Positions 1-7,161 of a stretch of DNA of 35,119 bases are shown here, piece by piece. Origin of the DNA: JACRAO01 sp964490895 (GTDB taxonomy: Bacteria; Bdellovibrionota; UBA1018); contig CAZBEI010000022.1 in NCBI GenBank assembly GCA_964490895.1, positions 1 through 35,119 of the forward strand. Direction: 5' to 3'. The notes under the pieces are model-generated. The model did no database searches. It had not been told where the DNA came from and worked only from the letters and a program-made list of their open reading frames with translations. How positions within the stretch are numbered: the stretch's first letter is position 1; each line of letters opens with the position of its first letter. A program made the translations under genes and the position numbers.

Positions 1-1
1 A

Positions 2-1318
2 CAAGCAACAGGTGAATTTGGATTTCACAGTACGCCCCTGAAAGTACCACAAAGTCATTTTACACAACACACGAACGTTGCCCAAGGCCAAGATGAAATG
101 ATGCGAAATCCTAATACACCCAATATACCCAGACCTTCTTCTGTAACAGGAGGCACTGTTAATCCTGATCGCGAGTGGAATCCACTAACTCGTGCCGATG
201 ATAGTAGACTTCAAAATATATTACACCCCAGAGCAGAAACCACTACTGGACAAGATGATTTATTATCCGCAGGCCGAAATACTAATGCAGGAGCTGGAGA
301 TGCTCCATCAGACCCAACACCAGGGCATGGAGCAGAGGGAGCTCCTCAAAGAGGTGGAGATCAGGCAGCAGCAGGCCCCAGAAACTCAGAGACTGGAAAA
401 ATTCCAGACGCAAAAGCCGACCCAAAAGTCGACCCCAAGGCAGACCCAAAAGCCGCCGATGGGAAGCCCCCAACAAAAGCAAACATAGCGGCGTGTCTAG
501 CGGCAGCGATGGCGGGGTTTCAAAGTTATACAAAGCACACTTCAATGGAAGAAGAACAAGCCTCCGCTGACGAAAACCACCAGATGGCTGAACAACTCAT
601 GAATCAGCGACAACAGCAACAAAGCACTGTCGTAGCAGGTGGAGGAGGCTATGCCTTCCCGCCAAATGGAGGAGGTAGCGGAAGCGGAGTGGCCGCTGGA
701 GGATCCATGAACTCTGGCCCTGGACTAAACACCGTTCCCAAAGACTTTAATAGTGGAAAAATGGCAGCGGCAACATGTGCGGGCGCCAAGCAATCTGGAA
801 GCGCACAAGCCTCAGTCCAGTGCGCGCTTGCCAACGACAGCAACCTCCCGAGCTATATCGGTACTTCGAAATTTCAAAAAGATTTTAAAAAAGTAGCAGG
901 CATGGACTTGGGCAACTTTATTAAAAAAGACTTTGGATCAGGAGCGGCAGCCATCACCGGAGCCATGGGTGGAGTTCTCACCCCCACACAAGCAGGCAGA
1001 CTCGAACCCCTGCTTGCAGCCTACGAACAAAAAGTGACAGATTTTGGTGGAGTGAGCGGGACACATTATGCTGGCGGTGGCGGAAACAGAGGCAACGGAG
1101 GCAGCAACCAACAAGAGATAGACCCCAATGCACTCGTAGGAGCTCTATTGGAACAATACATGCCACATCAAGAATTTAAGGGTAATAAAAACCCAAGCAT
1201 CTCGTATCCCAGCCTGGCTCGTGGCCTAGCCATGAGCGCCGAAGATCCCCGTGGCAACATCTTCGAACGCGTTAGTAACCGCTACCAAGCGGTTGTACGC
1301 AGAACTTTGATGCACTAA
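2..1318 (+). CDS. Exported or envelope protein of unknown function, 5' end outside the window; paralogue of the gene at 1635-3152
   Basis: The frame is open from base 2 to the TAA at 1316-1318. The first ATG (98) has no ribosome binding site, and the codons before it give similar Q/T/P-rich protein, so the true start is almost certainly left of the window. Visible from residue 1 of the ATG at 98: a Pro/Gly/Asp-rich, disordered-looking N-terminus with DPKA-type repeats (about 105-120), a short hydrophobic stretch containing CLAAAMAGF (about 133-141), a Gln-rich and Gly-rich linker, a helical domain with FIKKDFGSGAAAI and LTPTQ (about 265-310), a second Gly/Asn-rich linker and the terminal motif IFERVSNRYQAVVRR. 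The CL.AAMA, KK..S...AI and RVSNRY elements recur in the same order in the gene at 1635-3152, so the two are paralogues. I do not recognise a named family. Export is inferred from the paralogue's signal peptide. Confidence 0.75.
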   Translation, partial: QATGEFGFHSTPLKVPQSHFTQHTNVAQGQDEMMRNPNTPNIPRPSSVTGGTVNPDREWNPLTRADDSRLQNILHPRAETTTGQDDLLSAGRNTNAGAGDAPSDPTPGHGAEGAPQRGGDQAAAGPRNSETGKIPDAKADPKVDPKADPKAADGKPPTKANIAACLAAAMAGFQSYTKHTSMEEEQASADENHQMAEQLMNQRQQQQSTVVAGGGGYAFPPNGGGSGSGVAAGGSMNSGPGLNTVPKDFNSGKMAAATCAGAKQSGSAQASVQCALANDSNLPSYIGTSKFQKDFKKVAGMDLGNFIKKDFGSGAAAITGAMGGVLTPTQAGRLEPLLAAYEQKVTDFGGVSGTHYAGGGGNRGNGGSNQQEIDPNALVGALLEQYMPHQEFKGNKNPSISYPSLARGLAMSAEDPRGNIFERVSNRYQAVVRRTLMH

Positions 1319-1324
1319 AAGAGA

Positions 1325-1588
1325 TCACAGCACCTTCCAGTATCCACCCTTATCTGGACCCACACGGCATATCACTCCTTTTATTTTTAAATGAGAAAGG
1401 TGCTTCTTGATAGCTCCATTACTAATCCCAATGATCTTTGCCATTTCTAAAAGCGTAATAGATGGATTTTCCAGAATTAGTGAAACTATTTTCTGGGAAC
1501 TTTGGCTCAGTTTCTGGGTACCTTTTCTGGGTACCCCTTATCGGGTGGTCTTCCGAAATAAATCCCCAAGATTAGAATTTTTTCCCAT
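1325..1588 (-). pseudogene. Remnant of a winged-helix (AlbA/RecG-like C-terminal) gene with an in-frame stop
   Basis: Minus-strand reading from the ATG at 1588 gives MGKNSNLGDLFRKTTR, an in-frame TAA (1538-1540), then in the same frame about 70 residues to the TGA at 1325-1327. The second part contains SQKIVSLILENPSITLLEMA, then IIGISNGAIKKHLSHLKIKG, and ends in RVGPDKGGYWKVL. This is the helix-turn-helix and terminal GPDKGGYW signature seen at the C-terminus of the AlbA_2/'RecG-like' transcriptional regulator family, whose linkers are typically KTTQK-type repeats like the one here. The catalytic or AlbA part is absent. I read this as a decayed gene end. It fills most of the gap between the two paralogous exported-protein genes. 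Confidence 0.6.
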
Positions 1589-1634
1589 TTTTTTGATGGC
1601 GCTGTAAAATAGTAAAGAAGGGGGAACCTCTATT

Positions 1635-3152
1635 TTGAAAGCTATTTTAGTTTTTTTCATTTGCTTTACACTCATTTTCCCTACCTCTTTTGCATTGGCA
1701 GATGGGGGTTACTCTTCCAACTATCTCAAACAAAGGGAAAATTACACAAAAGCTGCCGCCGCCGCCGACAAGGCAGCGGAGGCCAATCAAACGATGTCCA
1801 TGATTTGGGGTGGCGTAGGCGTGGTGTGCTTGGCTGTGTGCTGTGCGTCAATGGCTGGAACTGCCATCTTTACTGCCGGAACTGATAATCTCATCTGCAT
1901 GGGTGCAAGCATGGGTGGCTCCATTGCCGATATGGTGATAACCAAAAAAGTCGAGAGCGCGATTTTGGGGATTGTTGGTCCGGCGACGAGCTTAGCTACT
2001 GGGGCGGGAGGAGCGGGGAATGCGGCCGCAGCTGCTTATGACCAAGCAGTCATCAATGAAGAAAGAGCCGCTAATCAGGTTGAAAATCTAAGCAGTACTG
2101 TAAATGAAGCACAACAACAAGTCACTCAATTGCAAGGTCAAGTAGATCAAACAACCGCCACATTAGCTGGTTATAGAACTAGGTTTGAAACCATAGCGGC
2201 GACTCCAGCAGATGTGCAGGGGAGAAGTTATTTTCAATCACAACTTGGACAACAGCAACAACAATTAACCACTGCTCAACAAGATGCAAAAAATCTCTCT
2301 ACGCAACTCGATCAAGCTAAAAGTGTTTCGGCACAAAAAACACAAGAAGCTTACAAAGCCCAAGACGCAGCCAAACAGGGCAACTCTAAAAACTGGGGGG
2401 CATGCCTGAGTGCTGCCATGGCCATTGTCCAAGCCATCATGAAAAATCAAAGCTCTGAGCAAGAAAAAGGCACTGCTCAAGACAACAGAGCCCAGACAGC
2501 ACAACTGGACACCTACGAACAACAATACCAGATGGCAAATGCTCAACACAATAAAAGACGACCCACAAATCCAAAGCCCTCTGAACCAGACTTTAATGCA
2601 CCCTCCACCAATCCCACCTCTGCCACTGCGAAAAATTTGGGGTCTTTCAAATCCTCAGAAACTTCGGCAGCCACAGCCAGCACATCCCCTGCACTTTTGT
2701 GCGACCTCTCTGGAGACCATTCTGCCAGCCTCCTTGAGTGCGCACAAAAATTGGATGCCACCTTGCCGAGCTCCCTTACCTCAGAACTTTTTGCCAGAGG
2801 TTTTTACAAAATTTCACACCAAAGCTTTCAAGATTTTTTAAAAAAGAGCTACTCCTCCCCTGCCGAAGCCATCTCAGATGGCCTCAAGGCCTACCTTAAA
2901 CCGAAGCAAACCATTCAATTGGTTTCTTTATTAAATGACGTTACTAGAACCTATCAAAATAACAGCGCCCCTCTAGCAAGAAATATTTCAAGCCAACTCA
3001 ATACTCCAGAAAAAATACCCGAAATTGTAACTTCACACAATCCGACGACCCATCACCAAACAAGCTCATTTACAAATAGAACTCCCGATCTCTTTGACCG
3101 CGTAAGCAATCGATATGAGTCCGTGTATCGAAGAATGCTCCTCTCCAAATAG
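1635..3152 (+). CDS. Secreted coiled-coil protein of unknown function, paralogue of the gene at 2-1318
   Basis: 505 residues from a TTG start at 1635; AAGGGGG at 1618-1624 is a strong ribosome binding site 10 nt upstream and supports this start. Residues 1-22 are a clear signal peptide (MKAILVFFICFTLIF, cleavage near ALA/DGG). Then follow an Ala-rich helix, a long hydrophobic and Cys/Gly/Met-rich stretch (about 52-125) that could insert into a membrane, a Gln-rich coiled coil (about 145-250), a short hydrophobic block with ACLSAAMAIVQAI (about 256-268), a Pro-rich linker, a helical region with FLKKSYSSPAEAI and LKPKQ, and the terminal motif LFDRVSNRYESVYRR. The last three blocks match the neighbour at 2-1318. 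Coiled coils plus a hydrophobic core resemble secreted membrane-active proteins in general layout, but no named family is recognisable. Confidence 0.85.
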   Translation: MKAILVFFICFTLIFPTSFALADGGYSSNYLKQRENYTKAAAAADKAAEANQTMSMIWGGVGVVCLAVCCASMAGTAIFTAGTDNLICMGASMGGSIADMVITKKVESAILGIVGPATSLATGAGGAGNAAAAAYDQAVINEERAANQVENLSSTVNEAQQQVTQLQGQVDQTTATLAGYRTRFETIAATPADVQGRSYFQSQLGQQQQQLTTAQQDAKNLSTQLDQAKSVSAQKTQEAYKAQDAAKQGNSKNWGACLSAAMAIVQAIMKNQSSEQEKGTAQDNRAQTAQLDTYEQQYQMANAQHNKRRPTNPKPSEPDFNAPSTNPTSATAKNLGSFKSSETSAATASTSPALLCDLSGDHSASLLECAQKLDATLPSSLTSELFARGFYKISHQSFQDFLKKSYSSPAEAISDGLKAYLKPKQTIQLVSLLNDVTRTYQNNSAPLARNISSQLNTPEKIPEIVTSHNPTTHHQTSSFTNRTPDLFDRVSNRYESVYRRMLLSK

Positions 3153-3203
3153 CCACCCACAGGGGTTTGATGGAGCAATACACAATAAATCAGTCAAAAA
3201 CTC

Positions 3204-3267
3204 CACCTATTATAAACCCTATTTTATTTTTGTCGCGCCTAAAGTAAAATAGGGTTTATAATAGGTG
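3204..3267. repeat. Perfect 23-bp inverted repeat immediately before the DUF4143 ATPase gene
   Basis: Arms at 3204-3226 and 3245-3267 are exact reverse complements over 23 bp, separated by an 18-nt spacer (3227-3244). The right arm ends one base before the ATG at 3269 and contains a TATAAT hexamer (3257-3262), mirrored in the left arm. It could be an operator, a mobile-element end or a strong RNA hairpin if transcribed. The exact match shows it is under selection or recent. Confidence 0.9.
3257..3262 (+). promoter_or_regulatory. Candidate -10 box of the DUF4143 gene (predicted leaderless transcript)
   Basis: TATAAT matches the sigma-70 -10 consensus exactly and ends 6 nt before the ATG at 3269, so initiation would fall on or next to the start codon. 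No good -35 hexamer is found at 16-18 nt; the nearest is TTGTCG at 3230-3235, 21 nt away. There is AGGTG at 3263-3267, but only one base separates it from the ATG, too close for a normal ribosome binding site. Confidence 0.45.
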
Positions 3268-3268
3268 T

Positions 3269-4405
3269 ATGCGGTATTTAACGCCATTTTTACTTAAAGA
3301 TCTCAATAAAAAACTCATCTTGCTTTCAGGACCCAGGCAATGCGGTAAAACAACACTCGCAAAGAGCTTGTATCCAGGGGACGGTTGCTATTTAAATTGG
3401 GATATCCCAAAAGAAAGACTGAGAATCACTCACCAAGACTGGTCAGAAAAGGCCTCTCTTTTAGTATTGGACGAGCTCCACAAATATAAAAAATGGAAAA
3501 ATTTTTTAAAGGGTATTATTGATTCTGACGAACCAAAACCCCCTATTTTAGTTACTGGCAGTGCCAAACTGGAAACTTTAAAAAATGTGGGTGACGCTCT
3601 TACAGGGCGCTATTTTTATTATCGCTTACACCCTGTTGATATAGCCGAGGGAAAGCTTTTTCTTAAAAAAACATCCGCTCAAGACCGCGCAGACCACCTT
3701 TTAAAAACAGGTGGGTTTCCTGAAGCATTTTTAAATCCAGACGGAGCGGAAAGGCTTCGAAATGATCGATTTGATTTAATTGTGAGAGAAGACTTGCATG
3801 ACCTCTCACAGATTTCGTCGCTTGGTGGATTTCAACACTTGATTGAAATTTTAAGAGATCGAGGAGCAGGCACCTTAAACTTTAGTAACCTGGCAAATGA
3901 TCTTCATGTTTCCCCTCCTACTGTAAAACAATGGATTTTACTTCTTGAGAAACTTTTTATTATTTTTCTGATCTATCCCTATACAGGTACTTTTGCTAGA
4001 TCCATCATGAAAGAACCCAAATTTTATTTTTACGACTGTGCTGCATCTTACGAAGAAAAAAACATCGGAAACAGGTTAGAAAATTTAGTTGCATGTGCTT
4101 TGCTAAAGTATTGCCATTTTAGAAGGGACACAGAAGGGAAAAAAATGGAATTGCATTATTTTAAGGATCGAGATCAACGAGAGGTAGATTTTGTAATTAC
4201 CTACAACAGAAAACCCTATTGGTTGATTGAGGTAAAGACATCAGACCACGCTGTTTCCCCTCACCTCAAATATCTTTGTGAACGGGTAGAACATCAAAAA
4301 GCAATTCAGCTCGTATACAATCTGAACAAAAACTTTGAATCTCACAATATATCAGTTCAAAATTTGGCCGAATGGTTAGATCGGATTTATTCAAATTACA
4401 CTTAA
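3269..4405 (+). CDS. AAA-type ATPase with C-terminal DUF4143 region
   Basis: 378 residues. The N-terminal P-loop domain has Walker A GPRQCGKTT (residues 21-29) and Walker B LLVLDE (64-69), followed by a sensor-like VTGSAKLE. The C-terminal half is typical of DUF4143, ending with a PD-(D/E)xK-like nuclease pattern: VDFVI, then WLIEVKTSD (Asp ... Glu-x-Lys). The length is usual for this family (about 370-430). These ATPases are widespread in accessory DNA of bacteria and archaea; their cellular role is poorly known. The gene stands alone behind the 23-bp inverted repeat, and its ATG follows that repeat by one base, so the repeat is probably part of its control. Start choice: the ATG is the first in frame and gives the canonical N-terminus. 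Confidence 0.9.
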   Translation: MRYLTPFLLKDLNKKLILLSGPRQCGKTTLAKSLYPGDGCYLNWDIPKERLRITHQDWSEKASLLVLDELHKYKKWKNFLKGIIDSDEPKPPILVTGSAKLETLKNVGDALTGRYFYYRLHPVDIAEGKLFLKKTSAQDRADHLLKTGGFPEAFLNPDGAERLRNDRFDLIVREDLHDLSQISSLGGFQHLIEILRDRGAGTLNFSNLANDLHVSPPTVKQWILLLEKLFIIFLIYPYTGTFARSIMKEPKFYFYDCAASYEEKNIGNRLENLVACALLKYCHFRRDTEGKKMELHYFKDRDQREVDFVITYNRKPYWLIEVKTSDHAVSPHLKYLCERVEHQKAIQLVYNLNKNFESHNISVQNLAEWLDRIYSNYT

Positions 4406-4443
4406 GTCAGTGAGGTGCGCCCCGTTAGCGTCTCGATCCACCT

Positions 4444-4466
4444 AAAACAATCCTCTTGTTTTTTTT
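4444..4466 (+). terminator. Weak terminator-like hairpin downstream of the DUF4143 gene
   Basis: AAAACAA (4444-4450), a 5-nt loop and TTGTTTT (4456-4462) form a 7-bp stem that runs straight into four more T residues. The stem is AT-rich and so weak, but the position, 39 nt after the stop codon and before the next ribosome binding site, fits a terminator. Confidence 0.35.
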
Positions 4467-4513
4467 GGCTCGATGCGCTAAACGCTTTCTACAGAACGAG
4501 GAGGAGTTTTAAT

Positions 4514-5005
4514 ATGATAAAAAAAATTGGATTAGTTTTATTTCTTTTAAGTCCTGGTTTTGTAGCCAATGCTGCTAGCATTTATTATAAATGTTTCCCA
4601 TCGGAACTGGAAGGGGGTTCGTCTTATCTGCTAGTTTTAGACACAGATGGAAAAAATGGAGTTATTTTGTCTAGGTCGAATACTTCCCCTAATGTTATTG
4701 AGTGGGAAATGGTTTATGGAAATGCAAAATTAGATCGTCTACCCTCCTCATTTTATACTTTAACCGGTACAGATAATACAAAAACAGACTGGAGCAAAGA
4801 AAAGGATTGCTTCAAAATCAAAAAATTAACGTTAAAGTTTAATTTAAATTTTAACTATTCTGCACCAAAAGATAACCCTGAGCTTGATGCTAAGAAAGTT
4901 GAGCTTCAAATGTTTCCTAACATTGAGATTCTGCCAATTGCTGTTTGTAAGCCGCCTGAGTTTTTGCGTCCAGCTCCAATTCAGCTGACGTGTAATGCTA
5001 TCTAA
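4514..5005 (+). CDS. Small secreted protein of unknown function
   Basis: 163 residues from the ATG at 4514. A GAGGAG ribosome binding site at 4501-4506 decides this start; a longer in-frame reading from 4415 would place 33 unrelated residues before the signal peptide. Residues 1-20 (MIKKIGLVLFLLSPGFVANA) are a signal peptide with an ANA/A cleavage site. The mature part is a small, beta-rich-looking domain with three Cys (in YYKCF, DCFK and AVCKPP) plus a fourth near the end (LTCNAI), which could form two disulfides in the periplasm. No family is recognised. A second ribosome binding site and ATG follow 15-26 nt after its stop, so it was probably the first gene of a two-gene operon whose second gene is now broken. 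Confidence 0.8.
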   Translation: MIKKIGLVLFLLSPGFVANAASIYYKCFPSELEGGSSYLLVLDTDGKNGVILSRSNTSPNVIEWEMVYGNAKLDRLPSSFYTLTGTDNTKTDWSKEKDCFKIKKLTLKFNLNFNYSAPKDNPELDAKKVELQMFPNIEILPIAVCKPPEFLRPAPIQLTCNAI

Positions 5006-5030
5006 TTTTTTTTCTGTTTAGGAGAGTAAT

Positions 5031-5135
5031 ATGCACAATAGAATTATAGAGGAAGAGAGGTTTCTCCTGCTTCCAAAGGCATTAAGGTTAGCTTGTCGGT
5101 CACAATGTTTTCAATGGATGCAGCTGGAATCCTGA
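5031..5135 (+). pseudogene. Truncated gene start: good ribosome binding site and ATG running into antisense AbiEii sequence
   Basis: AGGAG at 5020-5024 stands 6 nt before the ATG at 5031, an excellent initiation site. The reading starts MHNRIIEEER but stops after 34 residues, and from about 5044 onward the same bases encode the AbiEii fragment on the other strand. The simplest reading is that only the first few codons of the original gene survive and the rest was replaced by a rearrangement. It could also be a real 34-residue peptide; nothing in it supports that. Confidence 0.45.
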
Positions 5136-5535
5136 TTCCTTCTGCAATGGGGGACTGGATTTGGATAACATCCGTTTCAAGCTGATAGACCACATCAATA
5201 TCAAAGCGATTGGATGCACCCTGATCAGTTTTATAGAAAATTGTCACGGCCACACCAAGTTTTTTCTCGTTTTTAATCTCTTCAAATTTTTCGACTGAAA
5301 AATAGATGCCTTTCGCTACAGTGCAAGCCTCATTGAGGAATCGCTTTGCAATGATGTGAGTTTGCGTTTTCAATGTTGTCAGGTCTAGATCTATCGTGGC
5401 CCTAGGAGTTTTGATGTAGATCCAAAGGAGATTGCCGCCCTTGAAGACAAAGTCTCCGGATATTTGGTTTAGCGATTCAAGATATGAAAATATCACGTAT
5501 CGAAGAAAGGCTTGAGGTCCAAATAAGCCCCGTGT
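5044..5535 (-). pseudogene. Truncated AbiEii-type nucleotidyltransferase (toxin fragment)
   Basis: The minus-strand frame is open from 5535 to the TAA at 5044-5046. The reading GPQAFLRYVIFSYLES precedes FVFKGGNLLW and DLDLTTL, the conserved nucleotidyltransferase core of the AbiEii (DUF1814) family, and reaches ENIVTDKL, where family members normally continue for another 80-120 residues; here it ends after LPL. There is no ATG: conserved residues lie upstream of the only usable start (GTG at 5496), and an in-frame TAA at 5536-5538 blocks further extension. Both ends are therefore missing. It has no AbiEi partner next to it. It differs from the intact AbiEii at 7162-8043 and is not a copy of it. 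Confidence 0.7.
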
Positions 5536-5679
5536 TTAACCAACTCTGTATTTTAAACAAAAAGCGGGCGTCTAAACCAAGCTGTAATAGGAATCTTCTG
5601 GATCACCTTTTAAGAACGGAACGAAACTTTATTCTGTTTGCAAGATGGAGGACGGAATTTGCACCTGCCTCAAAATTTT

Positions 5680-5752
5680 TGGAGCTGATCGGGATCGAAC
5701 CGACGACCTCCACAATGCCATCGTGGCGCTCTACCAGTTGAGCTACAGCCCC
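5680..5752 (-). tRNA. tRNA-Ala (anticodon GGC)
   Basis: The minus strand folds into a full cloverleaf of 73 nt: acceptor GGGGCTG paired with CAGCTCC, D arm GCTC...GAGC, anticodon stem CCACG/TGTGG with loop ATGGCAT (anticodon GGC), and T arm GTCGG TTCGATC CCGAT. The acceptor carries the G3-U70 wobble pair, the identity mark of alanine tRNAs, and an A discriminator. CCA is not encoded. Confidence 0.95.
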
Positions 5753-5829
5753 ATTGATCTACCTATGACATACTGAGAAATTTTGATGTTCGCAACGAAA
5801 AAGGGGAGGTTTAGAACCCAGAAAAGATG

Positions 5830-6927
5830 TCACTGACTCCTATGGAATTCGCCTCTGTGATGCCCTGACTTACCTTTGGGAAAAAACTTAGCCCTGAGCA
5901 GAGCTTCCCTGACAAACGAGTTAATTGCAGCGACCAGGTGCTCCACCTCTTGCTGGGGCCGAGTAGCAATGCGAAAATTATTGGCCGAGGCCCCTTCTTT
6001 ATTCCCGCACGAACGAACATATAAGCTGTGATGAATTAAAAGATAGTCCCTGAGTGCAACGGGGTCCAACTGATCGTTGATTTTAACGTAAACGAAATTC
6101 GCATGTGTTGGATAAGACATTACACCCTTTATCCGACTTAACTGTTTGCTCATGTTTTCTGTGGCACGCACAGTCGCATCCAGACTTTTATGAAAGGATT
6201 CCATAAAACTTGGCATAAGATCGATCACGCTCTCCGCAACTCCATTGACATTCCAGTAGGGCACAAAAGACTCAAGCTCTGTAATCAACTCTGGATGAGC
6301 CACAACAACCCCCATCCGAGTTCCATGCAAGCCAAAAGATTTACCCAAGCTTTTTAGCACGATCACTCTGTCTAAGGTATGAACGTCCTTCGACAAGCTT
6401 GCCTCAGCACGCAGGGGTGAAAAATCTAAAAAAGATTCATCGATCATAATCAAATCCACAGTCGGAGCCACCGTTCGCAATTTTTCAATAAGAGCGAGTA
6501 ACTCCAAGCGACTCGTGAGATGACCTGTGGGATTGTTTGGATTTGAGATGATGATCGTGTCGATCTCATGGTGATTGGCAAGTTTACAAAATTCCTCAGG
6601 ATCGATCGCAAATCCATTTTTTTCTTGTCTTGGATAACCCACAACGAAGTGGCCACTGTTCCGAGGCGCATCAGTCCAACGTCCAAAGGTAGGAACGCAG
6701 GTAAGCAGACGGCGCTTACGGGGAGATATCGCAAGAATATTGTAAAATAATTCTGTTGAGCCATTGCCTGCGATTACATTTTCGGCAGGTAGACACTGGT
6801 GCGTCGACGCTCGCCTTATCCTGGAAGAGTGTGTACGACCGAGGTGTACTTGATCAAGCGTCGTAGCGACAACGAAGGTGATGTATTGAAACAAATTGCC
6901 AAACAAATCCGCAGGATTTGCGCGCAA
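5830..6927 (-). CDS. PLP-dependent class I/II aminotransferase (histidinol-phosphate/threonine-phosphate type), N-terminus doubtful
   Basis: 365 residues from a TTG at 6927. The fold-type I PLP signatures are present: GNGSTE (54-59, phosphate cradle), NPNNPTG (129-135), DESFLDF (163-169, cofactor Asp), SLGKSFG with the Schiff-base Lys at 196, and FRIATR with the substrate-carboxylate Arg near 327. The family resembles HisC or CobD/CobC-like enzymes; the substrate cannot be told. Odd points: only about 53 residues precede GNGSTE where HisC-type enzymes have 80 or more; the usual Tyr-Pro-Asp block is replaced by THSSRIRRASTHQC; there is no ATG and no clear ribosome binding site; and an in-frame stop lies 13-14 codons upstream. 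The gene may have lost or scrambled its 5' end. It is flanked by tRNA-Ala and the AbiE locus. Confidence 0.65.
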   Translation of the reverse strand: MRANPADLFGNLFQYITFVVATTLDQVHLGRTHSSRIRRASTHQCLPAENVIAGNGSTELFYNILAISPRKRRLLTCVPTFGRWTDAPRNSGHFVVGYPRQEKNGFAIDPEEFCKLANHHEIDTIIISNPNNPTGHLTSRLELLALIEKLRTVAPTVDLIMIDESFLDFSPLRAEASLSKDVHTLDRVIVLKSLGKSFGLHGTRMGVVVAHPELITELESFVPYWNVNGVAESVIDLMPSFMESFHKSLDATVRATENMSKQLSRIKGVMSYPTHANFVYVKINDQLDPVALRDYLLIHHSLYVRSCGNKEGASANNFRIATRPQQEVEHLVAAINSFVREALLRAKFFPKGKSGHHRGEFHRSQ

Positions 6928-6974
6928 TAATTGCTTTTCCTGACATCGGAGGCTTTATGTCCTCCTAACAACCC

Positions 6975-7037
6975 CCAAATAAAAAAAGGCCATTTCACTA
7001 TTCATTTGGCCTTTTTTCTTGGCCTTTTTTTATTTGG
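6975..7037 (-). terminator. Terminator-like hairpin downstream of abiEii, with two alternative stems
   Basis: A 17-bp perfect inverted repeat (6975-6991 with 7021-7037) and a shorter inner one (6982-6992 with 7007-7017) share the same left arm. Both carry a GGCC core and long A/T runs, so on the minus strand the transcript from abiEii (stop at 7162) would form a hairpin followed by U residues. The A runs on the other side make it potentially bidirectional. Confidence 0.65.
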
Positions 7038-7161
7038 CGGGAGCGACGAGATGCCACACGAACCATTGGTCGTGATTCTCAAGTATGCAGCACCATGAAC
7101 AAAATCTAAAACTGACCCTTCAAGCTGGCAAGCTAAAACAGGGGGTTTTGTGCATACGGCA

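Noticed and set aside
98..1318. ATG at 98 as the true start of the first gene
   Set aside because: No ribosome binding site precedes it and the frame stays open and protein-like to the left edge of the window.
1407..1607. A 66-residue + strand reading frame between the two exported-protein genes
   Set aside because: It is the antisense shadow of the winged-helix remnant, whose minus-strand reading has clear family motifs.
4426..4486. Imperfect inverted repeat around GCGTCTCGATCC / GGCTCGATGCGC
   Set aside because: Only about 9 of 12 pairs match and no T run follows the outer arms.
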